Assembly (NCBI GenBank): GCA_029204225.1
Contig: CM055100.1
Coordinates: 8,324,713-8,388,712 of the forward strand
DNA length: 64,000 nt
Source of the DNA: Diphasiastrum complanatum
Lineage: Eukaryota; Streptophyta; Lycopodiopsida; Lycopodiales; Lycopodiaceae
Direction: 5' to 3'
The notes under the pieces are model-generated. The model searched no databases. It was given only the letters and a program-made list of their open reading frames with translations, and was not told the origin of the DNA. Both the position numbers and the translations under genes were made by a program. This document shows positions 11,500 to 21,835 of the stretch, piece after piece. Each line of letters starts with the position of its first letter. The first letter of the stretch is position 1.

Positions 11500-12684
11500 C
11501 TCTGATACCATGTCAAAAATATGATAGATAATAGTAGCAAAAACTTCCTACTTCTAGTGCATGACTACGCTTATCAAAATTGAACAAAACAGTAGTGATG
11601 GGAATCACATTCAATCTTTAGCAACTAACTTTGAAATCGCTAGATACTAAATGATTACGTAGCCAAACATGAAGTATAAATTTGAATTCTCAGACAATTT
11701 CTATCAATTACAAAGGAAATACATAGATGCATGCATTTTAGCATATACTGAACGCAATAAAAGATAGTATTTACTCAAAAAAAACAAAAAATCAGATGCT
11801 AATGACCACAAAACAATACCGGATAGAAACCGTGCACTCTAAGCTGTCTTTGAGTAACTGAGGATAAGTCTGATAATAAGCAGCTATGCTGATAAGCAAT
11901 AGCTCAATAGCAACTATAAAATATAACTCTAAAAGATTGAGCTGAAATGCTCAAGAGAGCTCAAGCTTGAAAGCTTGATAGAGAGCTAACTACAATACTT
12001 GCCGATTGATCTCTTCGATCATTTTCTAACTTGATAATCATGAAACTGTATGAATATGAACAACTATTTATACTAAAAAATTAGGTCATCATTTGCGATT
12101 GCCAGTTGCCTGATCTTCACTGGCATCCATCCAGTTCCTTGTCATTGATTGTTGATAAGCGGTGAAAATTGGTCGTAAAGCGTCTGTCTGCATAAATGAA
12201 CGAAACTGTCATTTCTGTAGAAATGAACTAAAACAGCCACATGCAACACTGTCGCAAAAAGATGACAGTGTTGAAATTTTTGCAAAAAAAAATGAAAAGG
12301 CAACAGTGCCTTTAAATCTCATTTAGGGTTGCTCTATACTTTACCAGAGTCATTTCCTTAGCATTTGAGACTCTTTGGAAAAAGCGAAAAATGTGACACT
12401 GTGATTTTACACAAGATTTTTATCAGGCAAAAAATTCAAAAAAGGCATCACTGCATTTTTCCACGAGATTCCTAACAGGCAACAGCTTTGCAAAAATGTG
12501 AAAAAACCGAAGTGAGAGAAAATGCGACACTGTGGTAAAACTTCGTGTATTTGTACAAACTGTCTAAAAACACTTGTAAAACTATAGACTATGTAAAGAC
12601 ACGGGAAAATTCGTAGAACTGGATAAACAATGAATGAAGATTATATTCGATTAGTCGATTGGTAAGAAGGAGGCTAATCTAACA
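11500..12684 (-). repeat. 5' LTR and primer-binding site of copia G
   Basis: On the minus strand the LTR starts TGTTAGATTAGCC (right edge 12684) and ends ...TTTTTGACA (left edge 11512), about 1173 bp. The primer-binding site TGGTATCAGAGC follows at 11511-11500 with no spacer. No partner LTR was found in the window. Confidence 0.75.
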
Positions 12685-12837
12685 TTTCAGGAACCCTACG
12701 CTGCCGCTCGGATATCCTTGGATAATTTTTGACTTCTTCCAATGTAGCTTCATCCTGCACACCTTCAATTACAGGTTCCCCTTTGAATCTCCCCTGGTAC
12801 ATCTTCATTTCTGATAGTTCCTCCATGAGTCCATCAT
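12685..12837 (-). other. Short coding-like fragment
   Basis: On the minus strand about 50 codons are open without a stop (GLMEELSEMKMYQGRF ... NYPRISERQRRVP). The RISERQRRVP end resembles the basic linker before copia reverse transcriptase. It lies between the G LTR and the start of the P inverted repeat, so it may be the remaining target of P. Low certainty. Confidence 0.3.
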
Positions 12838-14506
12838 CCCTTCATTGATCAGCTGCCTTACACGTAACACAAGCCAGCGTACTCATATGTTTCCTCATCA
12901 TTGCTGGTCCAGAGAAAGCCCATAACAAACTTTCCTTTCCACAACAAAAACTTGTCAACTTATTAGGTCCAAAGTTCGCCAGTCTCCTCGTGTGAGTATG
13001 GCTAGGTCACCTTGACTTTGCCCCCATTTTGATCAACTTTAATTCAAAATTTGCCCCAAGAGAGAGGTGTGTGTGATAGTTCCCCTCCACTTAATAAATC
13101 AGCTGATGACTTTAGAGTAGAGTTCTTCGGACAAAAGCCTTTCCAACACTTTGCTTCCCATCTGCTAGGATTATGGCTCGATCCAACTTGTTGCCAATCT
13201 CTGAAGAGGATCCTAGTCTTTTCCCCTTTGAGGAAAAACCCAACTGATACTGGATATCACCCATGCTCAGTGAGTTTCAGTTCCGAAGGTGGCCGTCCCA
13301 AAATGAAGACCAACTGCTATAGAAGATCTCCCCTGAAATGGCCCTTTCCAACTTCTGACTTCCTGCTTGCGTCTGGTGGGCGTTGTCGCAAATGAAACTA
13401 ACCCAAGAAACAGGCTAGTCATCCATCCTTTGCAAACATTGAGTCATTTCGTTGTCGTTCACGTGCGAGTACTTGAACTGCAAATCCGCCGCACAGATTC
13501 TGGATATCGCCCATGCTCAGTGAGTTTTAGTTCCGAAGGTGGCCATCCCAAAATGAAGACCAACTGCTCCATAGAAGATCTCCCCTGAAATGGCCCTTTC
13601 CAGCTTTTGACTTCCTGCTTGCGTCTGGTGGGCGTTGTCGCAAATGAAACTAACCCAAGAAACAGGCTAGTCATCCATCCTTTGCAAACATTGAGTCATT
13701 TCGTTGTCGTTCACGTGCGAGTACTTGAACTGCAAATCCGCCGCACAGATTCTGTAGTCCTCTTTGTTTGATGGTATCAGCCTTCAAAAGAAAAGGTTCC
13801 TTCTCGAGCCATCAGCTCCTTGTATCACAAGCAATCATGCAAACCAGGCAAAGCACGAGTACTAAGACTCACCACGAATACGTACAAGTAAGACACTCAG
13901 GCAGGTTTACTAACAAGTAACAAAGGCAAGGTCCCCCTTTGAGATGGTCCTGCCAACGGACCTTTTCCTGGCCGCGCCCATACAAATCGATCACGGAATC
14001 AGCCCACATAGGACACCCCTCCAACTATCCGTGCTTTCACCATTAAGCAGCACATTGCCTCAGTCACGCCCCACCACTTTTTGGTCGATAGCCCTCATAG
14101 CTAAACGATCGGCAGCTATCCCGCACCGGCAGCTAACTACCCGTGCTTTACACTCGAATTCGAGCAGCATCTCTATATCAATGGTTAACCCGTACAGTTC
14201 GAATATGTCACTCCGCACCCCACAAGGTACAGACCGTGCTTTCACCTCCCTAGGCAGCACTTTGCCTCATCCGTCCTACGTGCAGACAGCGCCAGGCCCG
14301 AACCGCGAGAACTGACCGTGCTTACACCTCAAGGGCAGCACCTTGACTCATCAAGTCCCCCGTTCTGCCGACCACCCCGACCGTGGACGCACCCGTGCTT
14401 ACACTGTGGGCAGCACCTTGCACAACAGTTGTCTTGATGAACCCCAAACCGTGGCCATTTCCGTGAGATCCGCATAGCTGACCGGCCAGTCGGCTCTGAT
14501 ACCACA
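12838..14506 (-). mobile_element. Element P, minus-strand copy: internal region (left arm of the inverted repeat)
   Basis: This is the reverse complement of 16022-17943 with high similarity throughout. A primer-binding site TGGTATCAGAGCC lies on the minus strand at 14504-14492, two bases from the LTR end. No gag, protease, integrase or reverse transcriptase motif is visible in any frame, so P resembles a large non-autonomous LTR element (LARD type). It carries the GTGCT...AGCAC hairpin series (14490-14030) and two units of the 252-bp repeat (13250-13751). The copy stops at 12838 and its own 3' LTR is missing. Confidence 0.8.
13250..13751. repeat. 252-bp tandem repeat, two units
   Basis: Units begin at 13250 and 13500 with 'ctggatatc'. 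The first is about 2 bp shorter. The corresponding site in the right arm (16775-17530) has three units, so the two copies differ by one repeat. Each full unit keeps a 71-codon frame open on the minus strand. Confidence 0.88.
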
Positions 14507-14791
14507 TGTAGCGCAGGCATCCCAAAGGGAGCCGGGAACCACGACTTAGCTTCCCAGCCTTCAACACTTGCCATCCAAACCCACTTGACATACAAGCAGC
14601 CAACTCGCCAACAACGATCAGACTTAACCAACTCAAAGTTCCAAAAACCAACATTGAGATCCAACCTGGCGCCATGCCAAATCAGGGGTCCCGACATGGG
14701 TGACTTCCCTCCAAGCAAGCCGCCCGACATACATCAAACTTAACCAACTCGAAGCTTCGTTACAAACGAGTAACATCCATTCCAAGCAAGC
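14507..14791 (-). repeat. Element P LTR, 3' terminal fragment (285 bp)
   Basis: Matches the last ~285 bp of the complete P LTRs, ending in CTACA next to the primer-binding site. At 14791 it breaks off exactly where the TGTTGTAAAG start of the complete plus-strand LTR begins, giving an LTR-to-LTR head-to-head joint without intervening sequence. Confidence 0.85.
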
Positions 14792-16021
14792 TGTTGTAAA
14801 GCTACCTTTACAAGCTTTACTTCCGGCGGCATCGGCGCCAACTATGTCCCCGACGCCAGCAGCGCCCCTGCTGCTCCCGGCGCCGCTCCCGGCGCCACTG
14901 TGACCAGAATCCAGCCGGCGCCAAGTTCCTATGGCTGAAAATCTTTGATCGGTTCTAGCGAAGTCCAGAGAGCTCAGATCGATGTGCAATCACCTCACAC
15001 GATCTAGGCATGATTAAAGGAAGCCTGGGGATCAATAAAATCTAGAGAGAGAAAATGACTTTCTAGAAAGAGAAAATTCTAGAGAGAGAAAAATGTGCTT
15101 TACCAGCTTGGGTAGAGTGCTTGGTATGAGGGGAGGTGCCGAATCACACCAATACTATAGGGGAGTGCGGGTTGCGACTCAGGGCGAGCTCCAACCAAGT
15201 CTCAGCCTCCCTTGCTGGAATGTTGTCATGGCTCTCGCCTTGGCATGCTAGCGCCCCGGAGACTAGGGTCGGTCACACACTTGAAATGTAACCTTCTCAG
15301 ATTTATCAATAAAGTGGGATTTTCCTCAAACTGACTCTGATTACCTTCTGGGTTTCAATGTTCGGTAAAAGCGCCAGTTGTAAGGCCGCTTTCAAAATTT
15401 TTAACTTGGCACATAGCTGAGGGTCGTATCCCGGGACGCCAGCGGTATGCCGTCGGGACCATTCGGTCCGTGGCGCCAGCGGTATGCTGTCGGGACCATT
15501 TGGTCCAGGAACTGGTTGTTTCCATATCTGTCGCGGCTTGTGGTTCTAAGTATTCCTTGCATGAACGTGAATGGGTTAAGCTCTTGGGGAACGGGCTCTA
15601 ACCTGTCGGCTGAGTTGGATGGCTTGCTTGGGTGGATGTTACCTGTTTATGGCTGTCCAGTCTGGCGAGGCGCCCGGTTGGCTTCCAGCGCTCGTGACGA
15701 AGCTTTCAGTTGGTTAAGTCTGATGTAAGTCAGACCGCTTGCTTGGAATGGATGTTACTCGTTTGTAACGAAGCTTCGAGTTGGTTAAGTTTGATGTATG
15801 TCGGGCGGCTTGCTTGGAGGGAAGTCACCCACATCGGGACCCCCGATCTGGCATGGCGCCGGGTTGGATCTCAATGTTGGTCCTCGGAACTTCAAGTTGG
15901 TTAAGTCTGATCGTTGTTGGCGAGCTGGCTGCTTGTATGTCAAGTGGGTTCGGATGGCAAGAGTTGAAGGCTGGGAAGCTAAGTCGTGGTTCCCGGCTCC
16001 CTTTGGGATGCCTGCGCTACA
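14792..16021 (+). repeat. Complete 5' LTR of element P, plus strand (1230 bp)
   Basis: Runs from TGTTGTAAAGCTACC to ...CTGCGCTACA and is followed by the primer-binding site at 16024. A nearly identical 1244-bp copy lies inverted at 19053-20296. The first 140 bp are rich in the palindrome GGCGCC. AATAAA near 15308 could be a polyadenylation signal. The repeated phrase 'ggtatgccgtcgggaccatt' / 'ggtatgctgtcgggaccatt' near 15440-15500 is an internal short tandem duplication. Confidence 0.88.
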
Positions 16022-16023
16022 TG

Positions 16024-16036
16024 TGGTATCAGAGCC
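16024..16036 (+). promoter_or_regulatory. Primer-binding site of element P (plus copy)
   Basis: TGGTATCAGAGCC, complementary to the 3' end typical of plant initiator methionine tRNA, two bases (TG) after the LTR end. The inverted twin is at 14504-14492. Confidence 0.88.
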
Positions 16037-16111
16037 GACTGGCCGGTCAGCTATGTGGATCTCACGGAAATGGCCACGGTTTGGGGTTCATCAAGACAAC
16101 TGTTGTGCAAG

Positions 16112-16497
16112 GTGCTGCCCACAGTGTAAGCACGGGTGCGTCCACGGTCCGGGTGCTCGACAGAACGGGGGACTTGATGAGTCAAGGTGCTGCCCTTGAG
16201 GTGTAAGCACGGTCAGTTCTCGCGGTTCGGGCCTGGCGCTGTCTGCATGTAGGACGGATGAGGCAAAGTGCTGCCTAGGGAGGTGAAAGCACGGTCTGTA
16301 CCTTGTGGGGTGCGGGGCGACATATTCAAACTGTACGGGTTAACCATTGATACAGAGATGCTGTTCGAATTCGGGTGTAAAGCACGGGTGGTTAGCTGCT
16401 GGTGCGGGATAGCTGCCGATCGTTTAGCTATAAGGGCTATCGACCAAAAAGTGGTGGGGCGTGACTAAGGCAATGTGCTGCTTAATGGTGAAAGCAC
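16112..16497 (+). repeat. Array of five short GTGCT...AGCAC hairpins
   Basis: Five consecutive motifs of the form (A)AGGTGCTGCC-N-GGTGTAAGCACGG. Paired arms GTGCT/AGCAC lie at 16112-16133, 16187-16210, 16268-16292 and 16475-16497. The fourth (16358-16385) is imperfect, with ATGCT as its left arm. Spacing between them is 75-120 bp. The inverted copy of P keeps the same series. The position just after the primer-binding site is where retroelement packaging or dimerisation signals usually lie. That role is inference. Confidence 0.7.
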
Positions 16498-16774
16498 GAA
16501 TAGTTGGAGGGGTGTCCTATGTGGGCTGATTCCGTGATCGATTTGCATGGGCGTGGCCAGGCAAAGGTCCGTTGGCAGGACCATCTCAAAAGGGGACCTT
16601 GCCTTTGTTACTTGTTAGTAAACCTGCCTGAGTGTCTTACTTGTACGTATTCGTGGTGAGTCTTAGTACTCGTGCTTTGCCTGGTTTGCATGATTGCTTG
16701 TGATACAAGGAGCTGATGGCTCGAGAAGGAACCTTTTCTTTTGAAGGCTGATACCATCAAACAAAGAGGACTAC

Positions 16775-17530
16775 AGAATCTGTGGGGCGGATTTGTAGTT
16801 CAAGTACTCACACGTGAACGACAACGAAACAACTCAATGTTTGCAAAGGATGGATGACTAGCCTGTTTCTTGGGTTAGTTTCATTTGCGACAACGCCCAC
16901 CAGACGCAAGCAGGAAGTCAAAAGCTGGAAAGGGCCATTTCAGGGGAGATCTTCTATGGAGCAGTTGGTCTTCATTTTGGGATGGCCACCTTCGGAACTA
17001 AAACTCACTGAGCATGGGCGATATCCAGAATCTGTGCGGCGGATTTGCAGTTCAAGTACTCGCACGTGAACGACAACGAAATGACTCAATGTTTGCAAAG
17101 GATGGATGACTAGCCTGTTTCTTGGGTTAGTTTCATTTGCGACAACGCCCACCAGACGCAAGCAGGAAGTCAAAAGCTGGAAAGGGCCATTTCAGGGGAG
17201 ATCTTCTATGGAGCAGTTGGTCTTCATTTTGGGATGGCCACCTTCGGAACTAAAACTCACTGAGCATGGGCGATATCCAGAATCTGTGCGGCGGATTTGC
17301 AGTTCAAGTACTCGCACGTGAACGACAACGAAATGACTCAATGTTTGCAAAGGATGGATGACTAGCCTGTTTCTTGGGTTAGTTTCATTTGCGACAACGC
17401 CCACCAGACGCAAGCAGGAAGTCAGAAGTTGGAAAGGGCCATTTCAGGGGAGATCTTCTATAGCAGTTGGTCTTCATTTTGGGACGGCCACCTTCGGAAC
17501 TGAAACTCACTGAGCATGGGTGATATCCAG
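16775..17530. repeat. 252-bp tandem repeat, three units
   Basis: Units start at 16775, 17027 and 17279. The first two keep an identical 71-codon plus-strand frame (MTSLFLGLVSF ... at 16854 and 17106). The third is slightly diverged, with a 2-bp deletion. The first unit differs at a few bases from the other two. Confidence 0.9.
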
Positions 17531-18848
17531 TATCAGTTGGGTTTTTCCTCAAAGGGGAAAAGACTAGGATCCTCTTCAGAGATTGGCAACAAGTTGGATC
17601 GAGCCATAATCCTAGCAGATGGGAAGCAAAGTGTTGGAAAGGCTTTTGTCCGAAGAACTCTACTCTAAAATCCGATCAGCTGATTTATTAAGTGGAGGGG
17701 AACTATCACACACACCTCTCTCTTGGGGCAAATTTTGAATTAAAGTTGATCAAAATGGGGGCAAAGTCAAGGTGACCTAGCCATACTCACACGAGGAGAC
17801 TGGCGAACTTTGGACCTAATAAGTTGACAAGTTTTTGTTGTGGAAAGGAAAGTTTGTTATGGGCTTTCTCTGGACCAGCAATGATGAGGAAACATATGAG
17901 TACGCTGGCTTGTGTTACGTGTAAGGCAGCTGATCAATGAAGGAACTGAGAAAGTTGAGTCTTGCATGAGAGACTTGGTATTTCGAACGGACGCTAAGGG
18001 ACAGTTCGCGTTGAGATCGGACTAGTGCAAACTCTGGGTGCATGTGTCTGATTCAAAGAGAACTACTTGAAGCCAAGCTCGATGTACACTTCTTGTTTTG
18101 ACTGTGAGGCAACTGACCAGTGATGGAATTGTGAAAGTCAAGTTTTGCGCGACGGACATGGTGCTTCAAACAAACGCGAAGAGATAGTTCGAATGCGGAT
18201 CAAACTGGTGCGATTCTTTGGCTTTCCACGAGGTCAATGGTTACATTTGGGCTGATTCAAAGAGCTACTTCAAGCTAAGTGAGAGGTGCATTGCGGAGTA
18301 CTCAATCTTTGCCTACCTTAAAGAGCCAAGATGGAAAAGTATCAAGATCAGGTTGGGACAAGGAGAGAAATCAAGGTGCAGAAGCAACAAGGCACGAAGT
18401 GGACCATAAAGTGTGCAATCAAACGATAAATCCTTCGGCTCAGGGAGCCTTGATACTTGTGCGGAACTGAACAAATCTGGAGCTCAGGGAGCTCAACACA
18501 AACTGCATCAAGGACAAATCAGGAGCTCAAAGGAGTTCCAAAGTCGAAAGTCAGAAGCGACAGGGGCGAACATTTCAAAGAAAGGCCTCTGTCACCAGTT
18601 AATAAGGTTCTCGGGTTTTACGAAAGCGATATCAAATCTACGCTTTTCCCAGACAAAGATATATTTTCAAGTTATGTAATTTTTCAGTACAAAGAGCTGA
18701 GCCTCCGACTTGTGGTGTGCCAGTTTCAATGTTAATAAAAAGTGGCCAGTAAATTGAGTACTGTGCCAAGTAGCTTAAATGTATAGTTATTTTAATTGGG
18801 AGACACCTTTACTTTAATCTGACATCTGATGAGGACATCAGATTTTAT

Positions 18849-18862
18849 AAAGGTGGGGTGGA
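18849..18862 (+). promoter_or_regulatory. Polypurine tract of element P
   Basis: A purine-rich AAAGGTGGGGTGGA-type block directly abuts the TGTTGTAAAG LTR start, as expected for the plus-strand primer of an LTR element. It fixes the orientation of the P plus copy. Confidence 0.75.
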
Positions 18863-19052
18863 TGTTGTAAAGCTACCTTTACAAGCTTTACTTCCGGCGC
18901 CATCGGCGCCAACTATGTCCCCGGCGCCAGCAGCGCCCCTGCTGCTCCCGGCGCCGCTCCCGACGCCACTGTGACCAGAATCCAGCAGCGCCCCTGCTGC
19001 TCCCGGCACCGCTCCCGGCGCCACTGTGACCAGAATCCAGTCAGACCGCTTG
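18863..19052 (+). repeat. Rearranged fragment of the P 3' LTR
   Basis: Begins with the LTR start and its GGCGCC-rich segment. It repeats a 50-60-bp block ('agcgcccctgctgctccc' occurs twice), jumps to a short piece (TCAGACCGCTTG) that belongs about 800 bp further on in the LTR, and then meets the end of an inverted complete LTR at 19053. This patchwork suggests template switching. Confidence 0.75.
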
Positions 19053-20296
19053 TGTAGCGCAGGCATCCCAAAGGGAGCCGGGAACCACGACTTAGCTTCC
19101 CAGCCTTCAACTCTTGCCATCCGAACCCACTTGACATACAAGCAGCCAACTCGCCAACAACGATCAGACTTAACCAACTTGAAGTTCCGAGGACCAACAT
19201 TGAGATCCAACCCGGCGCCATGCCAGATCGGGGGTCCCGATGTGGGTGACTTCCCTCCAAGCAAGCCGCCCGACATACACCAAACTTAACCAACTCGAAG
19301 CTTCGTTACAAACGAGTAACATCCATTCCAAGCAAGCGGTCTGACTTACATCAGACTTAACCAACTGAAAGCTTCGTCACGAGCGCTGGAAGCCAACCTA
19401 GCACCTCGCCAGGCTGGACAGCCATAAACAGGTAACATCCACCCAAGCAAGCCATCCAACTCAGCCGACAGGTTAGAGCCCGTTCCCCAAGAGCTTAACC
19501 CATTCACGTTCATGCAAGGAATACTTAGAACCACAAGCCGCGACAGATATGGAAACAACCAGTTCCTGGACCAAATGGTCCCGACAGCATACCGCTGGCG
19601 CCACGGACCGAATGGTCCCGACGGCATACCGCTGGCGTCCCGGGATACGACCCTCAGCTATGTGCCAAGTTAAAAATTTTGAAAGCGGCCTTACAACTGG
19701 CGCTTTTACCGAACATTGAAACCCAGAAGGTAATCAGAGTCAGTTTGAGGAAAATCCCACTTTATTGATAAATCTGAGAAGGTTACATTTCAAGTGTGTG
19801 ACCGACCCTAGTCTCCGGGGCGCTAGCATGCCAAGGCGAGAGCCATGACAACATTCCAGCAAGGGAGGCTGAGACTTGGTTGGAGCTCGCCCTGAGTCGC
19901 AACCCGCACTCCCCTATAGTATTGGTGTGATTCGGCACCCCCCTCATACCAAGCACTCTACCCAAGCTGGTAAAGCACGTTTTTCTCTCTCTAGGATTTT
20001 CTCTTTCTAGAAAGTCATTTTCTCTCTCTAGATTTTATTGATCCCCAGGCTTCCTTTAATCATGCCTAGATCGTGTGAGGTGATTGCACATCGATCTGAG
20101 CTCTCTGGACTTCGCTAGAACCGATCAAAGATTTTCAGCCATAGGAACTTGGCGCCGGCTGGATTCTGGTCACAGTGGCGCCGGGAGCGGCGCCGGCGCC
20201 GTTGGCGCCGGCTGCAACAGGGGCGCTGCTGGCGCCGGGGACATAGCTGGCGCCGATGGCACCGGAAGTAAAGCTTGTAAAGGTAGCTTTACAACA
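19053..20296 (-). repeat. Complete P LTR, minus strand (1244 bp)
   Basis: Starts TGTTGTAAAGC at its right edge, 20296, and ends ...GCGCTACA at 19053. No primer-binding site follows on its inner side. It abuts the rearranged plus-strand LTR fragment instead. On the right it cuts copia F inside the protease reading frame. Confidence 0.87.
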
Positions 20297-21257
20297 ATTA
20301 CTCTCTTCTCCTGCAAATAATTCTCATATGTTGAAAATACTTTTACGTTGAAGGTCATGTGTGCCATCGCCCCTGAGTCCAAATACTAGACTTCATCGTT
20401 GTTCCTTTCTCCTAAGTCTGCTACGTCAATCACCATTGGAATGTTTTCCCTCCACCATTTCTTGGGAGTGACCTTTGTTTTGACCTTTTGTACATTATCT
20501 CCAAGAGCCATGAGAGCTATGTTCTCCTTTGTCTACTTTGCTTCATCCATGTTCACTTGCACCGCTCCCTTTTTCTTCATGTCCTTAGTTTTCTTGGCAC
20601 ATTCCCTTGCAACATGGCCAGGATTGTGATAGTAGTAGCAGATGATCTGATTTTTCTTCTCGAACTGTTGTTTTGCTTGGCCTTCTTCCGCACACTGACC
20701 TCCTTCCCTCTGTTGAGCTTTCTTTGAACTTTGCCTTTGATCTACCTTTAAATATCCACTCCTATCATTCAGTGTCAGCTTTCCAATGAGTGCTAACTCA
20801 TCCCTCATCGATTGGCTCTTACTTCTCCCATCTTAATGAAGTAGCCTCTGTTTGACAACATTCAATTCTAGATCCTCCACCCTGCTATTTTCAAGGATCG
20901 TGATCAGAGGACCATATGATATTGGGGGACTATCCAGGATCGTAAATACCAAATGATTCTTCTCTATTGTTGCACCCGCCGCTTCCAGTTGCCACTCGAT
21001 TGCCTTCATTCTTTCCAAGTGTTCCTGCAATGAATCAGCCTCGCTCATCATCAAGGAGCCAGTTTTTTCCTTAGCATCAACACATTTGTCATATTTTTCC
21101 TTTGTATATGCCCTCCAATATGTCCCAGACCTGCTTCACATCCTTTGCATCCTACACCCAAAAAATTGATAGAAAATTGTGAAAAACTACGTCCTAGCTT
21201 GAATAGAATCAGAATTTTTCATACATTAGATGATTATAGCATTCAAAACTTAGTTTG
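20297..21257 (-). pseudogene. Copia F: gag and protease fragment
   Basis: Minus strand. A UBN2-like gag (21054-20835, SLQEHLERMKAIEWQLEAAG, YGPLITILENS) is followed by a zinc knuckle CYYYHNPGHVARECAKK (near 20640) and a linker. The protease (YLDSGAMAHMTFNVKVF near 20390-20340) has its DSGA catalytic core present. It breaks off at 20296 against the P LTR. A stop between the two gag segments and a frameshift make it inactive. Confidence 0.82.
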
Positions 21258-21835
21258 GCTTTGATACCATGACAAAAATCAACAAGTTCACATGTGTGGG
21301 ATGTACAATAATTGTGTGAATGATCCTACTAAGCTTTGTGTTAGCACATAAATCAATTGAGATTCTGTGGCTAGGTCACAATCTAGAATGCTAATTATCA
21401 AACTATGAACACTTTCACACATGTGGGAAAAGTACATAAATATTCAAGTATGAGAGAAAGCAATTTAATCTTAAAAGTGCAAAATCCAAATTGACAAGAA
21501 GATAGCCTCAATGCTAATTCATCATCAAAATTTGTGAGAGATCCCACATACATATATAGTGATGGTATCGTGCTCATGGTAGATATGCAACTCTATCTAC
21601 CTACTTTCTACATGTGTCATTTCTAGACTACAAATGTACAAATCTTCATGCATGTCACAATACAAGTCTTAGTTTGCCTTGCATGTCACATTTGTCAAAA
21701 TTAGACATGCTTCATGTGTAGTGGCTCGAGTTCTACTAGGCCAATTTTGGCATTTTCAAGTTGTAATACTACATGGATGTTGTAAAACTTCATCAACACC
21801 AAAAGTCAAGATAGATGGCTTTTTGATTTTCAACA
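21258..21835 (-). repeat. 5' LTR and primer-binding site of copia F
   Basis: The LTR starts TGTTGAAAATCAAAAAG at 21835 and ends ...TTTTTGTCA at 21270. The primer-binding site TGGTATCAAAGC is at 21269-21258. It interrupts copia E at 21836 (E text resumes immediately), so F inserted into E. The first five flanking bases ACCGT would be one copy of the target duplication. The other was not found. Confidence 0.75.

Larger units (their letters stand above)
16037..18848 (+). mobile_element. Element P interior, plus-strand copy: non-coding
   Basis: The interior carries no pol or gag motif on either strand. Visible structure: five GTGCT...AGCAC hairpins (16112-16497), a triple 252-bp repeat (16775-17530), and a diverged direct duplication of about 180 bp (17926-18105 against 18104-18290; both start 'ggcaactga/ggcagctga' and contain 'ctgattcaaagag'). 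A short hairpin TCTGATG..CATCAGA lies near 18826-18843, just before the polypurine tract. The part up to 17943 repeats inverted in the left arm. The part from 17944 occurs once in the window. Confidence 0.8.

Noticed and set aside
13051-17413. Repeated 71-77-codon frames in element P as a protein family
   Set aside because: They follow the 252-bp repeat unit on both strands, each ends in a stop, and no domain is recognisable.
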